From: Belliella calami
GTDB lineage: Bacteria > Bacteroidota > Bacteroidia > Cytophagales > Cyclobacteriaceae
Reading direction: 5' to 3'
DNA length: 64,000 nt
Assembly: GCF_022549695.1 (NCBI RefSeq)
Contig: NZ_JAKZGS010000003.1
Span: forward strand, 186,001 to 250,000
Under the pieces are notes generated by a model. It saw only the letters and a program-made list of their open reading frames with translations, did no database searches and was not told the DNA's origin. The stretch's first letter is position 1; the number at the start of each line of letters is the position of its first letter. Shown here piece by piece: positions 45,744 through 55,326 of this stretch. The position numbers and the translations under genes were made by a program.

Positions 45744-46214
45744 TTATCGTCTTTGATCCATTTTAAGCCTTTCATCTATGGCTAATTCAATAAACTCGAC
45801 AATCCTGACTTTTTCAAAATCTTTATACAATGGATTAAGTATTAGGTTGGATTCCAAATTGACAATTGTGGAAGGTACCCGGAGTGCAAAAAAATCTCGA
45901 TGCTTAGCAAGGTTTGTGAATATTGAAGTTGTTTGTGAGGAGTAAGGATATTGATTCCATTTTTGTGGCAATTCCTTTAGTTCTTCAATTATAAAATCAT
46001 TAGGAAACTCGATTTTTGCGATTAAAATATTGGCAGGTAAGTATGCAATATTTTCTGAGTGAACATAGTATTCTAGCAAAGCCAATGAGATGTTTTCCGA
46101 GCAATAGACTGCTCTTGTTCCTATTTCATTCCACCTACCGCCAACCTTTTCAGCGCCTATTCCAGATAAAGTTGACTCTTTATATTTTACATTGGCTATT
46201 CGGTAAACGATCAT
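45744..46214 (-). CDS. RES-domain toxin (NAD+-consuming)
   Basis: 156 aa, standard RES length. The family Arg, Tyr and Glu are in place: Arg27 (GGRWNEIG), Tyr37 (RAVYCSE) and Glu48 (LALLEYYVH), with the spacing known for Res/ParT/MbcT. RES toxins degrade or transfer NAD+ and stop growth. The gene shares one base with the end of the Xre-type antitoxin gene upstream, the classic Res-Xre order with the antitoxin first. Activity is inferred from intact residues. Confidence 0.9.
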   Translation of the reverse strand: MIVYRIANVKYKESTLSGIGAEKVGGRWNEIGTRAVYCSENISLALLEYYVHSENIAYLPANILIAKIEFPNDFIIEELKELPQKWNQYPYSSQTTSIFTNLAKHRDFFALRVPSTIVNLESNLILNPLYKDFEKVRIVEFIELAIDERLKMDQRR

Positions 46215-46717
46215 TAGCTATATACATTATATTGAATTCTAATGATTTCATTTTCAACAATTTCAAAACCAAAACTACTGTCGAGCAATTCAAAAGGTTT
46301 TTTATTCCCAAGTGCTCTGGATGGAGTCATTAGCCAATTCTTAAAATTATCCTTAGAGTCAAATACTTCGTAGCCTAACCCAAATAACTTCGCTAATTCA
46401 TAGATTCGTTGGGAAGTCTCTTTATTATAAATTTCCTTTTTCTGCATACTGCTTATCGATGCAGGGAGGATATTTTCAAACTCTTTTTCTGTTGAATCTA
46501 TATATGAAATCAAATCTTTCCAATCTGTTTTTTTAACTCCTTCGCGTATCCGGTCGATTAATTCCAGGTTATAACTGGGTGCATCTTTGCCATGAACAAC
46601 GACCCATGCTGGAGAAAACTTATCCATGTGCGTGTTACTAGCTATCTTCTTGGCAAGATTTAGATGTTTACTTTCCCCTTTTTTTCCAACACTTCTAGAA
46701 GTTTTTACTTTATTCAT
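46214..46717 (-). CDS. Xre/MbcA/ParS-family antitoxin
   Basis: 167 aa. The N-terminal part is basic; a central region (about 85-115, SISSMQKKEIYNKETSQRI) is followed by a DUF2384 C-terminal domain with NFKNWLMTPSRALGNKKPFELL, the toxin-binding signature of Xre-MbcA-ParS antitoxins. It should neutralise the RES toxin translated directly after it and repress its own promoter. An inverted repeat lies 17 bp upstream of the ATG. Confidence 0.9.
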   Translation of the reverse strand: MNKVKTSRSVGKKGESKHLNLAKKIASNTHMDKFSPAWVVVHGKDAPSYNLELIDRIREGVKKTDWKDLISYIDSTEKEFENILPASISSMQKKEIYNKETSQRIYELAKLFGLGYEVFDSKDNFKNWLMTPSRALGNKKPFELLDSSFGFEIVENEIIRIQYNVYS

Positions 46718-46733
46718 AATAGTATTTTTACAC

Positions 46734-46755
46734 TTGTATGATAGTAAATATACAA
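46734..46755 (-). promoter_or_regulatory. Candidate antitoxin operator
   Basis: TTGTAT and ATACAA are separated by 10 bp, upstream of the antitoxin ATG and overlapping a TATATTTA box on the minus strand. The rest of 46756-47019 is AT-rich with no recognised element. Confidence 0.45.
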
Positions 46756-47019
46756 TTTTAATTCCTAAATGATTTCAATCCCCTTATAATTTTGGTTAGA
46801 GGAATTTGCGAAATCTCAGAATCTAACTATTTCAAATTTTATGCGTAATTTGAAATTTCTGACTTAAAAAAATATAACTCACAAGTTCACTAAAAGGAAT
46901 ATCGGGAGTTTAAATTTACGATGCTTGCAGTTTTTGTGTGACCTTTAAATTCACAAAGCCTTGGAAGCTTACTTATTTCAAATTGAGAAATTTTGTTTAC
47001 TGTAGAATTATTTTGACAA

Positions 47020-47463
47020 ATGATAGTGAGAAAATTTGTAACCATATTAATTTTTATGGTATTAACAAAAAGTGCGTTTAGTCAAGCTAATGTAGATGCA
47101 ACCTATGGCATGACAAGTGAACAAAATAATGAATGGTTAGCGAAAGTTGCCATTGCGGATAAAGATTTGCAATTAAGATTAATCAAGAGTAGGCTTTTTG
47201 AAAATCGAGAAAAATTAAATCCTGGAGATCATTTGAAGGTCCCTATTTTAATAATTGATGGTGTTGTAATTGACGACATTACCTATGAAAAGAAAAAAGA
47301 GTTTCTTAAAGCTCAATTGACAACAGAAAAAGTAAACATAGCTATAGTTGATAGGGAACTTGAAGGACTTTATTTAGACAAAGAATTTACTGGAATAATC
47401 TTGATTGTTTTAACTGATAAAATGGCGAGACTAAAATACAGTAAGTTAAAAAGAATGTCTTAG
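47020..47463 (+). CDS. Secreted hypothetical protein
   Basis: 147 aa. A signal peptide ends at SAFSQ (residue 22). The mature part is charged, with beta-rich stretches such as VPILIIDGVVIDD and TGIILIVLTD. No family is recognised. The ATG at 47020 fits the signal peptide. It lies in an AT-rich stretch of unfamiliar genes next to the toxin-antitoxin pair, which could be an accessory patch. A periplasmic location is the only firm inference. Confidence 0.6.
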   Translation: MIVRKFVTILIFMVLTKSAFSQANVDATYGMTSEQNNEWLAKVAIADKDLQLRLIKSRLFENREKLNPGDHLKVPILIIDGVVIDDITYEKKKEFLKAQLTTEKVNIAIVDRELEGLYLDKEFTGIILIVLTDKMARLKYSKLKRMS

Positions 47464-47560
47464 TTTTTTAGGTGTATGAGTCCTTTATTAACCATTCTTA
47501 TTAAATTTATTTTGATATGAAGAAAATTCCAAAGTTTATCCTACTTAAAGAAACCTTTAT

Positions 47561-48088
47561 ATGCTTACAATAAAATCAGGTATGTTTAGAAGATTTAACG
47601 AGCCATTTTTTGTAAATATAAATCAATCCAAAAGTGCTGTAAATAATTACATTAATTATGAAAAGAGCAAAAAAAAAGATTTTTTTAGCTTTATAAAAAG
47701 TAGTCCTGTGGATTTTAATGAATTTACAATTCTTGATGGAAATGTAGTAATTGATGTTGAAGCTAAAATTTTAAATCCGTTTCGAGGTGCTGGTAAAATA
47801 CGTATGAATCTTCACACTGATGAAAGTAATTCGGGTAAACATATCAAAGGTGAGATTATACCTTATAATGGCTTATAACTCTTTACTTTTTATATGGTTA
47901 TGGGCTTTTTAGTATTGTGGTCTGTTTTAGTTTTATTGGTGTCTTCAGGTGTAGAGACTTTAACAATGTTAGCTTTAAGTTGGGAAGTGTTCCCATTAGT
48001 TTTGATATTAATACCTTTTTGGTATCGAAGGAAATTAAGAATATATAGAGATTGTTTTATAGATATTTTAAATAAAAACTGTACTTAA
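47561..48088 (+). pseudogene. Hypothetical soluble-plus-membrane protein gene split by one in-frame TAA
   Basis: Codons 47561-47875 encode 105 residues ending GEIIPYNGL; the TAA at 47876-47878 is followed in the same frame by LFTFYMVMGFLVLWSVLVLL and a second membrane helix to 48088. Reading through the stop gives a protein of about 175 aa with a beta-rich cytoplasmic part (INPF-type segment KILNPFRGAGKIRMNLH) and two C-terminal helices, an arrangement I associate with small unnamed Bacteroidota membrane proteins. The single stop most likely inactivates the gene. Read-through, or two coupled genes (second ATG at 47894), are alternatives. Confidence 0.55.
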
Positions 48089-48157
48089 AGTATTAAAAAA
48101 AAATATTCACATCGATCGTACCTACGGCATTTCTTCATCTTATCAATAACCTATTGT

Positions 48158-48260
48158 CCCCGCATTACGTACGGGGCTCCGCCACGGCTGACAAGTTACC
48201 TTAAAGTTCAACCTCCCGTGCCGATAACTATAGGCACGGGACAGGCTCTTCGGGGTTGTC
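48158..48260. repeat. GC-rich palindrome repeat, second copy
   Basis: CCCCGCATTACGTACGGGG (48158-48176) is followed by ctccgccacggctgacaag, then gttcaacctcccgtgcc...ggcacgggacaggctcttcggggttgt (48206-48259). The elements match those of 28051-28221, in a different order and with a different hairpin loop. No gene is seen between 48089 and 48333. Confidence 0.75.
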
Positions 48261-48333
48261 TAAATTCAATCTTAATGTCTTCCTCTTCATCCTTCCTCCT
48301 TCCTCCTTCATCCTTCAAATTTCCTCCTTCTTT

Positions 48334-49410
48334 CTACTCTTCCATCCCACTAGTCTTCATCTTCTCGACATTTTCTGCAAATCGAAGTGCTGAGATAAAG
48401 TCTTCAATGTTTCCTTCCATGACATCTGGCAGGTTATAGACAGTTTTGTTGATTCGGTGATCAGTTACCCGGCTTTGCGGATAGTTGTAAGTTCTGATTT
48501 TGTCAGATCGATCACCACTTCCTACCATAGATTTTCTTTGGGCACCTACAGCATCATTGTGCTTGGCAAGTTCTATTTCATACAGCCTAGATCTCAATAC
48601 TTTCAGGGCTTTCTCGAAGTTTTTGATCTGAGACTTTTCATCCTGACAAGTTACTACAAGTCCAGAGGGTAAATGTGTCAATCGAACGGCCGAATAGGTG
48701 GTGTTCACCGACTGTCCACCAGGTCCAGAAGAACAGTAGGTGTCTTTTCGAACTTCATTCATGTCAATGTTCACCTCTACTTCATCCATCTCTGGAAGTA
48801 CTGCCACAGAAGCAGCTGAAGTATGGACGCGCCCTTGGGTTTCTGTCATCGGTACTCGCTGAACACGGTGTACACCGGATTCGAATTTCATCATACCATA
48901 GACATCGGCACCGGTGATTGTGCTGATGATTTCTTTGTAGCCACCTGATGAACCAAAAGTTAAGTCAAGTACTGTAAGTTTCCAGTTTTGCTTGTCACAA
49001 AAGCGCTGATACATCCTGAATAGATCACCCGCAAAAATTGCGGCTTCATCACCTCCTGTACCTCCCCTGATTTCCAAGATACAATCTTTGGAATCATTCG
49101 GGTCTTTAGGGATCAACTGCTGTTTCAGATCTTCTTCAAGCTTGATTTGACGATCTTTCAATTCGTCCAATTCGGCTTTGGCCATATCCCTGAAGTCAGG
49201 GTCTTTTTCCTTTTCTAGAATTTCTTTGGAACTTTTGATATTGTCCAATACCAAACTGTATTCATCCAGAAGCTCAACCACTTTTTCCAAATCCTTATAT
49301 TCTTTGGATAGTTTGGTGTATTTGCTCATATCGGACATGGCATCCGGCTGGATGATCAATTGTCCGACTTCAATAAATCTATCTTTTAGCGCTTGTAATT
49401 TGTCAAGCAT
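48334..49410 (-). CDS. prfA: Peptide chain release factor 1
   Basis: 358 aa, RF1 length. The peptidyl-hydrolysis motif GGQ lies in [15 protein letters not shown], the PxT-type codon-reading motif is in [14 protein letters not shown], and the [16 protein letters not shown] block is typical of RF1. It releases peptides at UAA and UAG. There is no internal frameshift, unlike RF2. The start at 49410 gives the normal MLDKL N-terminus. Confidence 0.96.
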   Translation of the reverse strand: MLDKLQALKDRFIEVGQLIIQPDAMSDMSKYTKLSKEYKDLEKVVELLDEYSLVLDNIKSSKEILEKEKDPDFRDMAKAELDELKDRQIKLEEDLKQQLIPKDPNDSKDCILEIRGGTGGDEAAIFAGDLFRMYQRFCDKQNWKLTVLDLTFGSSGGYKEIISTITGADVYGMMKFESGVHRVQRVPMTETQGRVHTSAASVAVLPEMDEVEVNIDMNEVRKDTYCSSGPGGQSVNTTYSAVRLTHLPSGLVVTCQDEKSQIKNFEKALKVLRSRLYEIELAKHNDAVGAQRKSMVGSGDRSDKIRTYNYPQSRVTDHRINKTVYNLPDVMEGNIEDFISALRFAENVEKMKTSGMEE

Positions 49411-49477
49411 AATTGTTCGTCGTTTTTAATAAGAATGGCAAAGATAACTCCTCTAAACCTAGGAATAAAATATTTTA

Positions 49478-49570
49478 TAATTATCCGCAAATACATCAAT
49501 TGCTTATTTTACTTTGAATTCATGCGGATAAATTGTCAACAGTCAACTGACAACAGCCCTCTGATGGTTG
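49478..49570. repeat. Inverted partial copy of the MITE-like repeat
   Basis: ATTATCCGCAAATA at 49480-49493 is an element end. The reverse complement of 49511-49567 reads CCATCAG...GCTGTTGTC...TGTTGAC...ATCCGCATGA, which follows the body of the 24201-24350 element (ccatcag, gctgttgtctgttgac, atcagcatga). It lies in the prfA-uvrA gap; the remainder of the gap shows no gene. Confidence 0.6.
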
Positions 49571-49671
49571 TAATATGATGCTTTGGTTTTTTGCTTCCTT
49601 GTTAATTAGAAAAATCAAAGCATTCGAAAATCTGAGGTTGTAGCTGGGTAAATGATGATTATTGGAAATGA

Positions 49672-52494
49672 TTAATTTCCATCAAAAGCCTCCCTCAAAT
49701 ACTTCGCAGTATAATTGTCTTTTACTTCCATCAATGCTTCAGGTGTGCCTTCAAAGGTGATGTTTCCGCCCCTCTCTCCGCCTTCTGGACCTATGTCAAT
49801 AACCCAATCTGCAGATTTGATGACTTCTGTATTGTGCTCGATGATAATCACTGTGTGTCCTTGATCGATCAGCGCATTGATAGAGTGGAGGAGCTTTTTG
49901 ATGTCGTGAAAATGCAAACCAGTAGTAGGTTCATCGAAAATAAAGAGGATATGGTCTCCAGACTTATTGCCTCCCTTTCCAAGGAAGGATGCAAGTTTCA
50001 CCCGCTGTGCTTCACCTCCAGAAAGGGTATTTGACGATTGCCCCATACCAATATAGCCAAGTCCTACTTCTTGTAGTGGTTGGAGTTTGTTGATGATTTG
50101 GTTTTTCCCTTGGAAAAATTCCATTGCCTCATCGATAGTCATGTCAAGAATATCGGAGATGTCTTTTTCTTTGTATTTGGCATCCAAAATCTCAGCCTTG
50201 AACCTCTTGCCTTTGCAGGATTCACAAGTCAGGTGAATATCTGCCATAAACTGCATCTCTACAGTCTGTGTACCTTCCCCTTGACATGCTTCACAGCGAC
50301 CACCATCTACATTGAATGAGAAAAATGCCGGCTTGTAGCCTCTTTGCTTGGACACAGGAAGTTCCGAGAACAATGCCCTGATGGCATCATAAGCTTTGAC
50401 ATAAGTGACTGGATTCGAGCGTGAAGATTTTCCAATTGGGTTTTGATCTACAAACTCAATCTGGGTGATTTTCTTGTAGTCACCTTCCAGCTTATCAAAT
50501 TTTCCTGTTTCATCAATGACAGTTCCATGGATTTTCCCCAAAGCAGGATAAAGTACTTTTTTGATTAAAGTAGATTTTCCTGACCCACTGACACCCGTGA
50601 CTACGGTCAGGGCATGAAGTGGGAACTTGGTAGTCACATTTTTAAGGTTATTTTCCCTTGCTCCTTTGACTACAATGCTATCTTTCCACTTTCTGTTAGA
50701 TTGCTTGATATTGATTTTTTCTTCTCCTTTGAGGTATTGAGCTGTGTAGGTGTCGGAATTGGAAATCAATTCTTCCAGATTTCCCTGAAACATCAAATTT
50801 CCTCCCTTTACACCTGCATCTGGGCCGATATCAATGATTTCATCTGCAGCTTTCATGATTTTTTCCTCATGTTCTACCACAATGACCGTATTCCCCATGT
50901 CTCGCAATGCCTTTAGCACTTCGATCAAGCGGTCTGTATCTCTAGGATGAAGTCCTATGCTCGGTTCATCCAAAATATACATTGATCCGACCAAAGCAGA
51001 ACCCAAGGAAGTAGCCAATTTGATTCTTTGAAACTCTCCGCCTGATAGGGAAGAAGTAAGTCTATTCAGCGTAAGATAGCCCAAGCCAACTTTGTCAATG
51101 TATTCCAAGCGGTTCAGGATCTCTTTCAAGAGTCTGTTCGCGACTTTTTGTTCAGCAGGACTTATGTCTAGGTTTTGGAAGAAAGGGAGTGCTTTCTCTA
51201 TTGGCATTAGGACAATGTCTGTGATAGAATGGCCTGCAATTTTGACATAAGAAGCATCTTTTCGCAATCGCGTTCCCCTACAATCTGGGCAGGTAGTTCT
51301 TCCACGGAATCGAGAGAGCATCACGCGATACTGGATTTTATGCGTTTTGCTTTCCAATTCACTGAAGAATTCATTCAAGCCTTTGAAATAGGAATTTCCA
51401 GTCCAGAGCAATTCTTTTTCTGCTTCAGTCAGGTCTTCATATGCACGGTGGATTGGGAAATCAAAATAAATCCCTTTTTTGACCAAAGGTTCAAGCCATT
51501 TCCCTGTCGTCTCACCTCTCCAAGGAGCAATTGCGCCTTCATAGACTGACATGGACTTGTCAGGGATTACCAAATCAGGATCGAGTCCAAGCACTGAACC
51601 AAAACCCTCACATGTTCTACAAGCACCATAAGGATTGTTGAAGCTGAAGAAATTCACAGATGGCAATTCGAAAGTGATGTCATCCAATTCGAATTTGTCG
51701 GAAAAGGTTCTATTAGCCTTGTCAGGAATCAGAATGGTACATTCTCCATGACCTTCAAAAAAAGCTGTCTGAACAGAATCGGCGATTCTGAATTGATTGT
51801 CTTCGTCTTCTTTTTGTACAGTAGCCCTGTCGATCAGAATTTCATAGCGACCTTTTGGCATTTTCTTCTCTGTGACCAAATCTTCCACAAAATGAGCTTC
51901 CCCATCAATCAAAATCCTCGTAAAGCCTTTTTGCAACAACAACTCTAATTCTTGTTTGATAGATCTTTCATTCAGAATCTGAAGAGGACATGAGATCATC
52001 ACACGATCACCTTCTTCAAATGAATGGATAAAATCGACCACGTCTGTTACTGTATGGTGTTTTACTTCATCTCCACTTACTGGAGAGAAAGTTCTGCCAA
52101 TTCGACTGAAAAGTAATTTGAGGTAATCGTAGATTTCAGTTGTTGTTCCAACTGTTGACCTAGGGTTTTTGGTGCTGACTTTTTGTTGGATTGCGATGGC
52201 TGGAGATACACCTTTGATGTATTCCACATCAGGTTTTTCCATTCTCCCCAAAAACTGCCTTGCGTAGGAACTTAAGCTTTCCACATACATTCTTTGGCCT
52301 TCGGCAAAAAGCGTATCAAATGCCAAAGAGGATTTTCCAGACCCCGAAAGTCCAGTTACCACCACCAATTTATTTCTTGGGATGGCCACACTGAGGCTTT
52401 TTAGGTTGTTTACCTTGGCATTTTTGATGATGATATATTCCTTGGGATCAAGGTCGTCGATGGATAATTTCTGAACTGGAGTGCTTGAATTCAT
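49672..52494 (-). CDS. uvrA: Excinuclease ABC subunit A
   Basis: 940 aa from the ATG at 52494; an in-frame TTG at 52503 adds only three residues. Two ABC modules have Walker A GLSGSGKSSLAF and GVSGSGKSTLIKK and signatures LSGGEFQRIKLA and LSGGEAQRVKLA. Zinc-module cysteines appear as CRTCEGFG, CPDCRGTR, CEACQGEGTQ and CESCKGKR. UvrA scans DNA for damage with UvrB in nucleotide excision repair. It is divergent from slyD, and no uvrB is in the window. Confidence 0.97.
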   Translation of the reverse strand: MNSSTPVQKLSIDDLDPKEYIIIKNAKVNNLKSLSVAIPRNKLVVVTGLSGSGKSSLAFDTLFAEGQRMYVESLSSYARQFLGRMEKPDVEYIKGVSPAIAIQQKVSTKNPRSTVGTTTEIYDYLKLLFSRIGRTFSPVSGDEVKHHTVTDVVDFIHSFEEGDRVMISCPLQILNERSIKQELELLLQKGFTRILIDGEAHFVEDLVTEKKMPKGRYEILIDRATVQKEDEDNQFRIADSVQTAFFEGHGECTILIPDKANRTFSDKFELDDITFELPSVNFFSFNNPYGACRTCEGFGSVLGLDPDLVIPDKSMSVYEGAIAPWRGETTGKWLEPLVKKGIYFDFPIHRAYEDLTEAEKELLWTGNSYFKGLNEFFSELESKTHKIQYRVMLSRFRGRTTCPDCRGTRLRKDASYVKIAGHSITDIVLMPIEKALPFFQNLDISPAEQKVANRLLKEILNRLEYIDKVGLGYLTLNRLTSSLSGGEFQRIKLATSLGSALVGSMYILDEPSIGLHPRDTDRLIEVLKALRDMGNTVIVVEHEEKIMKAADEIIDIGPDAGVKGGNLMFQGNLEELISNSDTYTAQYLKGEEKINIKQSNRKWKDSIVVKGARENNLKNVTTKFPLHALTVVTGVSGSGKSTLIKKVLYPALGKIHGTVIDETGKFDKLEGDYKKITQIEFVDQNPIGKSSRSNPVTYVKAYDAIRALFSELPVSKQRGYKPAFFSFNVDGGRCEACQGEGTQTVEMQFMADIHLTCESCKGKRFKAEILDAKYKEKDISDILDMTIDEAMEFFQGKNQIINKLQPLQEVGLGYIGMGQSSNTLSGGEAQRVKLASFLGKGGNKSGDHILFIFDEPTTGLHFHDIKKLLHSINALIDQGHTVIIIEHNTEVIKSADWVIDIGPEGGERGGNITFEGTPEALMEVKDNYTAKYLREAFDGN

Positions 52495-52546
52495 AACTTG
52501 CAAAGTTACCCAACTAACCTGTATAATGATAATTTGTTGTGGATTT

Positions 52547-52554
52547 TAGCTTTG
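52547..52554 (+). promoter_or_regulatory. Candidate -7 element of the slyD promoter
   Basis: TAGCTTTG fits TAnnTTTG and lies 74 bp before the slyD ATG at 52629. Confidence 0.4.
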
Positions 52555-52628
52555 TATTTTTTATAAAATCGAATTTTACTCTCAGAAATTTGTTTTCTTT
52601 GGACTGGGAACGTCAACCTATCAACCAA

Positions 52629-53141
52629 ATGAAAGTAGAAAAAAATAAAGTGGTAGCTGTAAGCTACGAACTCCATGTCGATGATGGAGAAAATGGAAAG
52701 CAGTTTTTTGAGAAAGTAGAGAAGGTAAAGCCATTTCAATTTCTGTATGGAACAGGACATGTATTGCCTGCTTTGGAGGCTGCGATGGAAGGAAAAGAAG
52801 CTGGAGAAAGTTTCGAAGTATTCATAGATTTTGAGAATGCTTACGGAGATTATGATGAAAGCAAAAAAACCATTGTCCCAAAGTCAAACTTTAAGGACAA
52901 TGGTAAGAAAAACAAAGACTTACTCAAAGTCGGGAAAGTGATCCCAATGAAGGATGACCAAGGAAACCAACTTCGCGGAGAGATTACCAAAATCGATTAC
53001 AAAGGAGTTCATATGGATTTCAATTCACCTCTTGCAGGATTGGATCTTTATTTCAAAGCAGAGATCATTTCGATCAGAGAAGCAGACCCAGAAGAAATCG
53101 ACCACGGACATGTACATGGCCCAGGAGGGCATCAGCACTAG
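52629..53141 (+). CDS. slyD: SlyD-type FKBP peptidyl-prolyl isomerase
   Basis: 170 aa from the ATG at 52629 (an earlier frame start at 52539 would give a non-family extension). The FKBP domain has FLYGTGHVLPALEAAMEG and AYGDYDESK, with the IF (insert-in-flap) chaperone domain between about residues 75 and 130. The C-terminus is histidine-rich (HGHVHGPGGHQH), a nickel-binding tail as in SlyD. It catalyses proline isomerisation and acts as a chaperone and metal carrier. It is a single gene divergent from uvrA. Confidence 0.92.
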   Translation: MKVEKNKVVAVSYELHVDDGENGKQFFEKVEKVKPFQFLYGTGHVLPALEAAMEGKEAGESFEVFIDFENAYGDYDESKKTIVPKSNFKDNGKKNKDLLKVGKVIPMKDDQGNQLRGEITKIDYKGVHMDFNSPLAGLDLYFKAEIISIREADPEEIDHGHVHGPGGHQH

Positions 53142-53714
53142 GAGGAAAGCCTGCCCCGGAGAATTTCGGGGGATGAAATCAGAAGGGTGAAGGATGAATA
53201 TGTACTAATTCCAAAGTATGAAGTATTAAAAACACCAAGCTAGTGAGTGGGGTTTCTTTCATGATTTTAAATTCGGTGTTCGAAGTTCTTAATTTAAAAA
53301 TACCGAATGTCGAATGTTAAATTTCGAATTATGAAGTCAATGAAAAGAGAGTTAAGAGATGAGAAACAAAGAGAAAAGAAGAAGTGTGGAATGTTAGAGT
53401 TTGACATACAGCTATTTAGGTTTTAAACAGAAAAAATCAATCATCCATCTACATACCACGAAGTGGTTTAACTTTGAATAACCCCGGGTGACAACCCGGG
53501 GATAATCAGTAAACAACATCCCAATAACCCTGAATAGGGTTGAACATTAGCTGCCAAACTTTAAAATATATATCTTGAGATATCTTCCCGCAATTCTGCG
53601 ATGCAGGCACTTTACAGTCGATATGACCCACTGGAAAACTTGTAACCCAATCCACTAACCCCCTTCAACTAATCCAATATTCACCTATTCCACTAATTCC
53701 CAATCAACTATCCC
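53142..53714. other. 573-bp gene-free gap with scattered palindromes
   Basis: It holds CCCCGGGTGACAACCCGGGG (53482-53501), the same hairpin type as 28188-28207; ccggagaatttcggggg (53156-53172); and cgaatgtcgaatgttaaatttcgaatt (53302-53328). The short frames here show no family features. No terminator or promoter could be assigned. Confidence 0.6.
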
Positions 53715-54023
53715 ATGGCCAAGAAAAAATTCAAAGATATGATTCAAAAAAGTGAGGAAGCTATCTTGGTAGATTTCTATGCAGATTGGTGTGGTCCATG
53801 TCAGACGATGAATCCTGTGTTGGATGAAGTCATTGCTGAATTGGATGGAAAAATCAAGCTTTTCAAACTCAATATAGATAAAAACCCACAAGCTGCTCTG
53901 CAATTTGGAGTTCGATCGATTCCACACTATATCCTCTTCAAAAGAGGTAAAATCCTCTGGAGAAAAGGAGGTTATATGACAAAAAGAGATTTATCGCAGG
54001 CGATGAAAGGGTTTGTAGGGTGA
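53715..54023 (+). CDS. Thioredoxin
   Basis: 102 aa, standard thioredoxin size, no signal peptide. The redox motif is WCGPC (Cys26 and Cys29), the cis-Pro lies in SIPHYIL and the buried Asp in VDFYADW. It reduces cytoplasmic disulfides using thioredoxin reductase. The N-terminus is Lys-rich. The TonB-like gene starts 76 bp later on the same strand. Confidence 0.93.
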   Translation: MAKKKFKDMIQKSEEAILVDFYADWCGPCQTMNPVLDEVIAELDGKIKLFKLNIDKNPQAALQFGVRSIPHYILFKRGKILWRKGGYMTKRDLSQAMKGFVG

Positions 54024-54099
54024 GTAATTGATAAAAAAACAAAATGTTTTTGGTTATCTATCAAGATTTTTTTTAGTTAGAGGATTAAACACAATGGTA

Positions 54100-54867
54100 A
54101 TGAAAAAAGCAATACTCATAATTTTTTTATTAAATTCTGCTTTCTCGTATGCTCAAAGTAGAAAAATAGTGAAACTAACAGCGCATAAAATTGATGTCAG
54201 TTTATCAAATGATGAACATTTCTACAATAAAATAATCAATTCTAAAATTGATACCATTCAAATAGTCAGAATTTTGGATTTGGAAAATAGAACTGTGGAA
54301 TTGATTACAAACCATTTTGATGAAAATGACAGTTTGACCAAACAAGTCATCGACAATTTTGATGAATCAGGAAAAATAACAACTCGAAAAATTTATGATG
54401 GGGGATCAAAAACAAATCAATATTCATTTTTCAGAAATGATTCACTATTGGTTCAATTTAACACATTCCCCAAATCAGGTGCTGGAATAAAGTATGTTGG
54501 AGGCAAAGAGTTTATGGTTGAAAGGAATGAATTTCAGCCTTATTTTGACCATAATAAGGTAGGGATTGCGGATTTGGCAAAAGAGTCTATGATAATGCCA
54601 AAAATAGACCCAGAAGAAAACTCAAATAACAAAGCTATCCTTGCCTTTTTAATTGATGAAGCTGGAGGTGTTGAAGATTTTAAGTTGCTCAATAACAAAG
54701 GCAACCGTTTTGTTGTGAAAAAAAATGCACTTAAAATTTTACAGAAATACAACTACGCATTTGAACCAGCTGTGGATCTCGATGGAAAACCAATCAAAAA
54801 ATGGTTGTATGTAACCTTAAACCAAAAAGTAATTTCTTATAAGGACACGTTCTATGGGATGAATTAA
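54100..54867 (+). CDS. Secreted protein with TonB-C-like domain
   Basis: 255 aa from the ATG at 54100, where a signal peptide (ends FSYAQ) begins; another ATG lies at 54094. The middle part is beta-rich and resembles antitoxin-repeat-like NHFDENDSLTKQ strings. The C-terminal 85 residues, ILAFLIDEAGGVEDFKLL to KWLYVTLNQ, follow the TonB C-terminal pattern seen in Bacteroidota energy-transducer paralogues. There is no long proline-rich linker or N-terminal membrane anchor, so it is not a classical TonB. Role unknown. Confidence 0.6.
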   Translation: MKKAILIIFLLNSAFSYAQSRKIVKLTAHKIDVSLSNDEHFYNKIINSKIDTIQIVRILDLENRTVELITNHFDENDSLTKQVIDNFDESGKITTRKIYDGGSKTNQYSFFRNDSLLVQFNTFPKSGAGIKYVGGKEFMVERNEFQPYFDHNKVGIADLAKESMIMPKIDPEENSNNKAILAFLIDEAGGVEDFKLLNNKGNRFVVKKNALKILQKYNYAFEPAVDLDGKPIKKWLYVTLNQKVISYKDTFYGMN

Positions 54868-55326
54868 TTTTGGATAAAAAGAAAAGGGAATTTGTTTTAT
54901 CAATAGTTATCAGCCTAATATTTTTATCATTGGGGTTTTTATTGCTTCGTTTTTAAAGATTTCACTTGGGTTTCCGATAATCATTATCCTCGAAGATGAC
55001 AGGGCTAACACCCCTTGTTGCCCAGTTTCGGGGTTCAACCTTCAGTGAATTTATCTTGATTGACCAGGTTTGGTTTGGATCATGTTTCTAAGCACGAAGA
55101 TGTCAGTGCTAATCCCTCTCCTTTAATTATGCTGGTGATTAGTGAATTATTTGCTACATCTTTACCGAAAAAGCATCCGCAAAAAAAAACCTCCTCTAAA
55201 TTTAATCAGAGGAGGTTTTGATATATTTAATCTTTCTACTGATAAGTAATTAACTAAATATCACTAACTTATAACCAATCAACTCAATTTTCAGTTGTCA
55301 GTCATCTGTTGTCTATTGACTGAAAC
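54868..55326. other. 459-bp gap containing a bidirectional terminator
   Basis: AACCTCCTCT (55188-55197) and AGAGGAGGTT (55208-55217) form a stem with A-rich left and T-rich right flanks, between the convergent TonB-like gene and the M14 operon. Fragments of the dispersed repeats are also present (tttcggggttcaacctt at 55024-55040; tgttgtctattgac at 55308-55321). No clear gene. Confidence 0.7.

Noticed and set aside
54870-54956. 28-residue hydrophobic peptide with a TTG start after the TonB-like gene
   Set aside because: It looks like one membrane helix, but no ATG, ribosome site or relative supports it.
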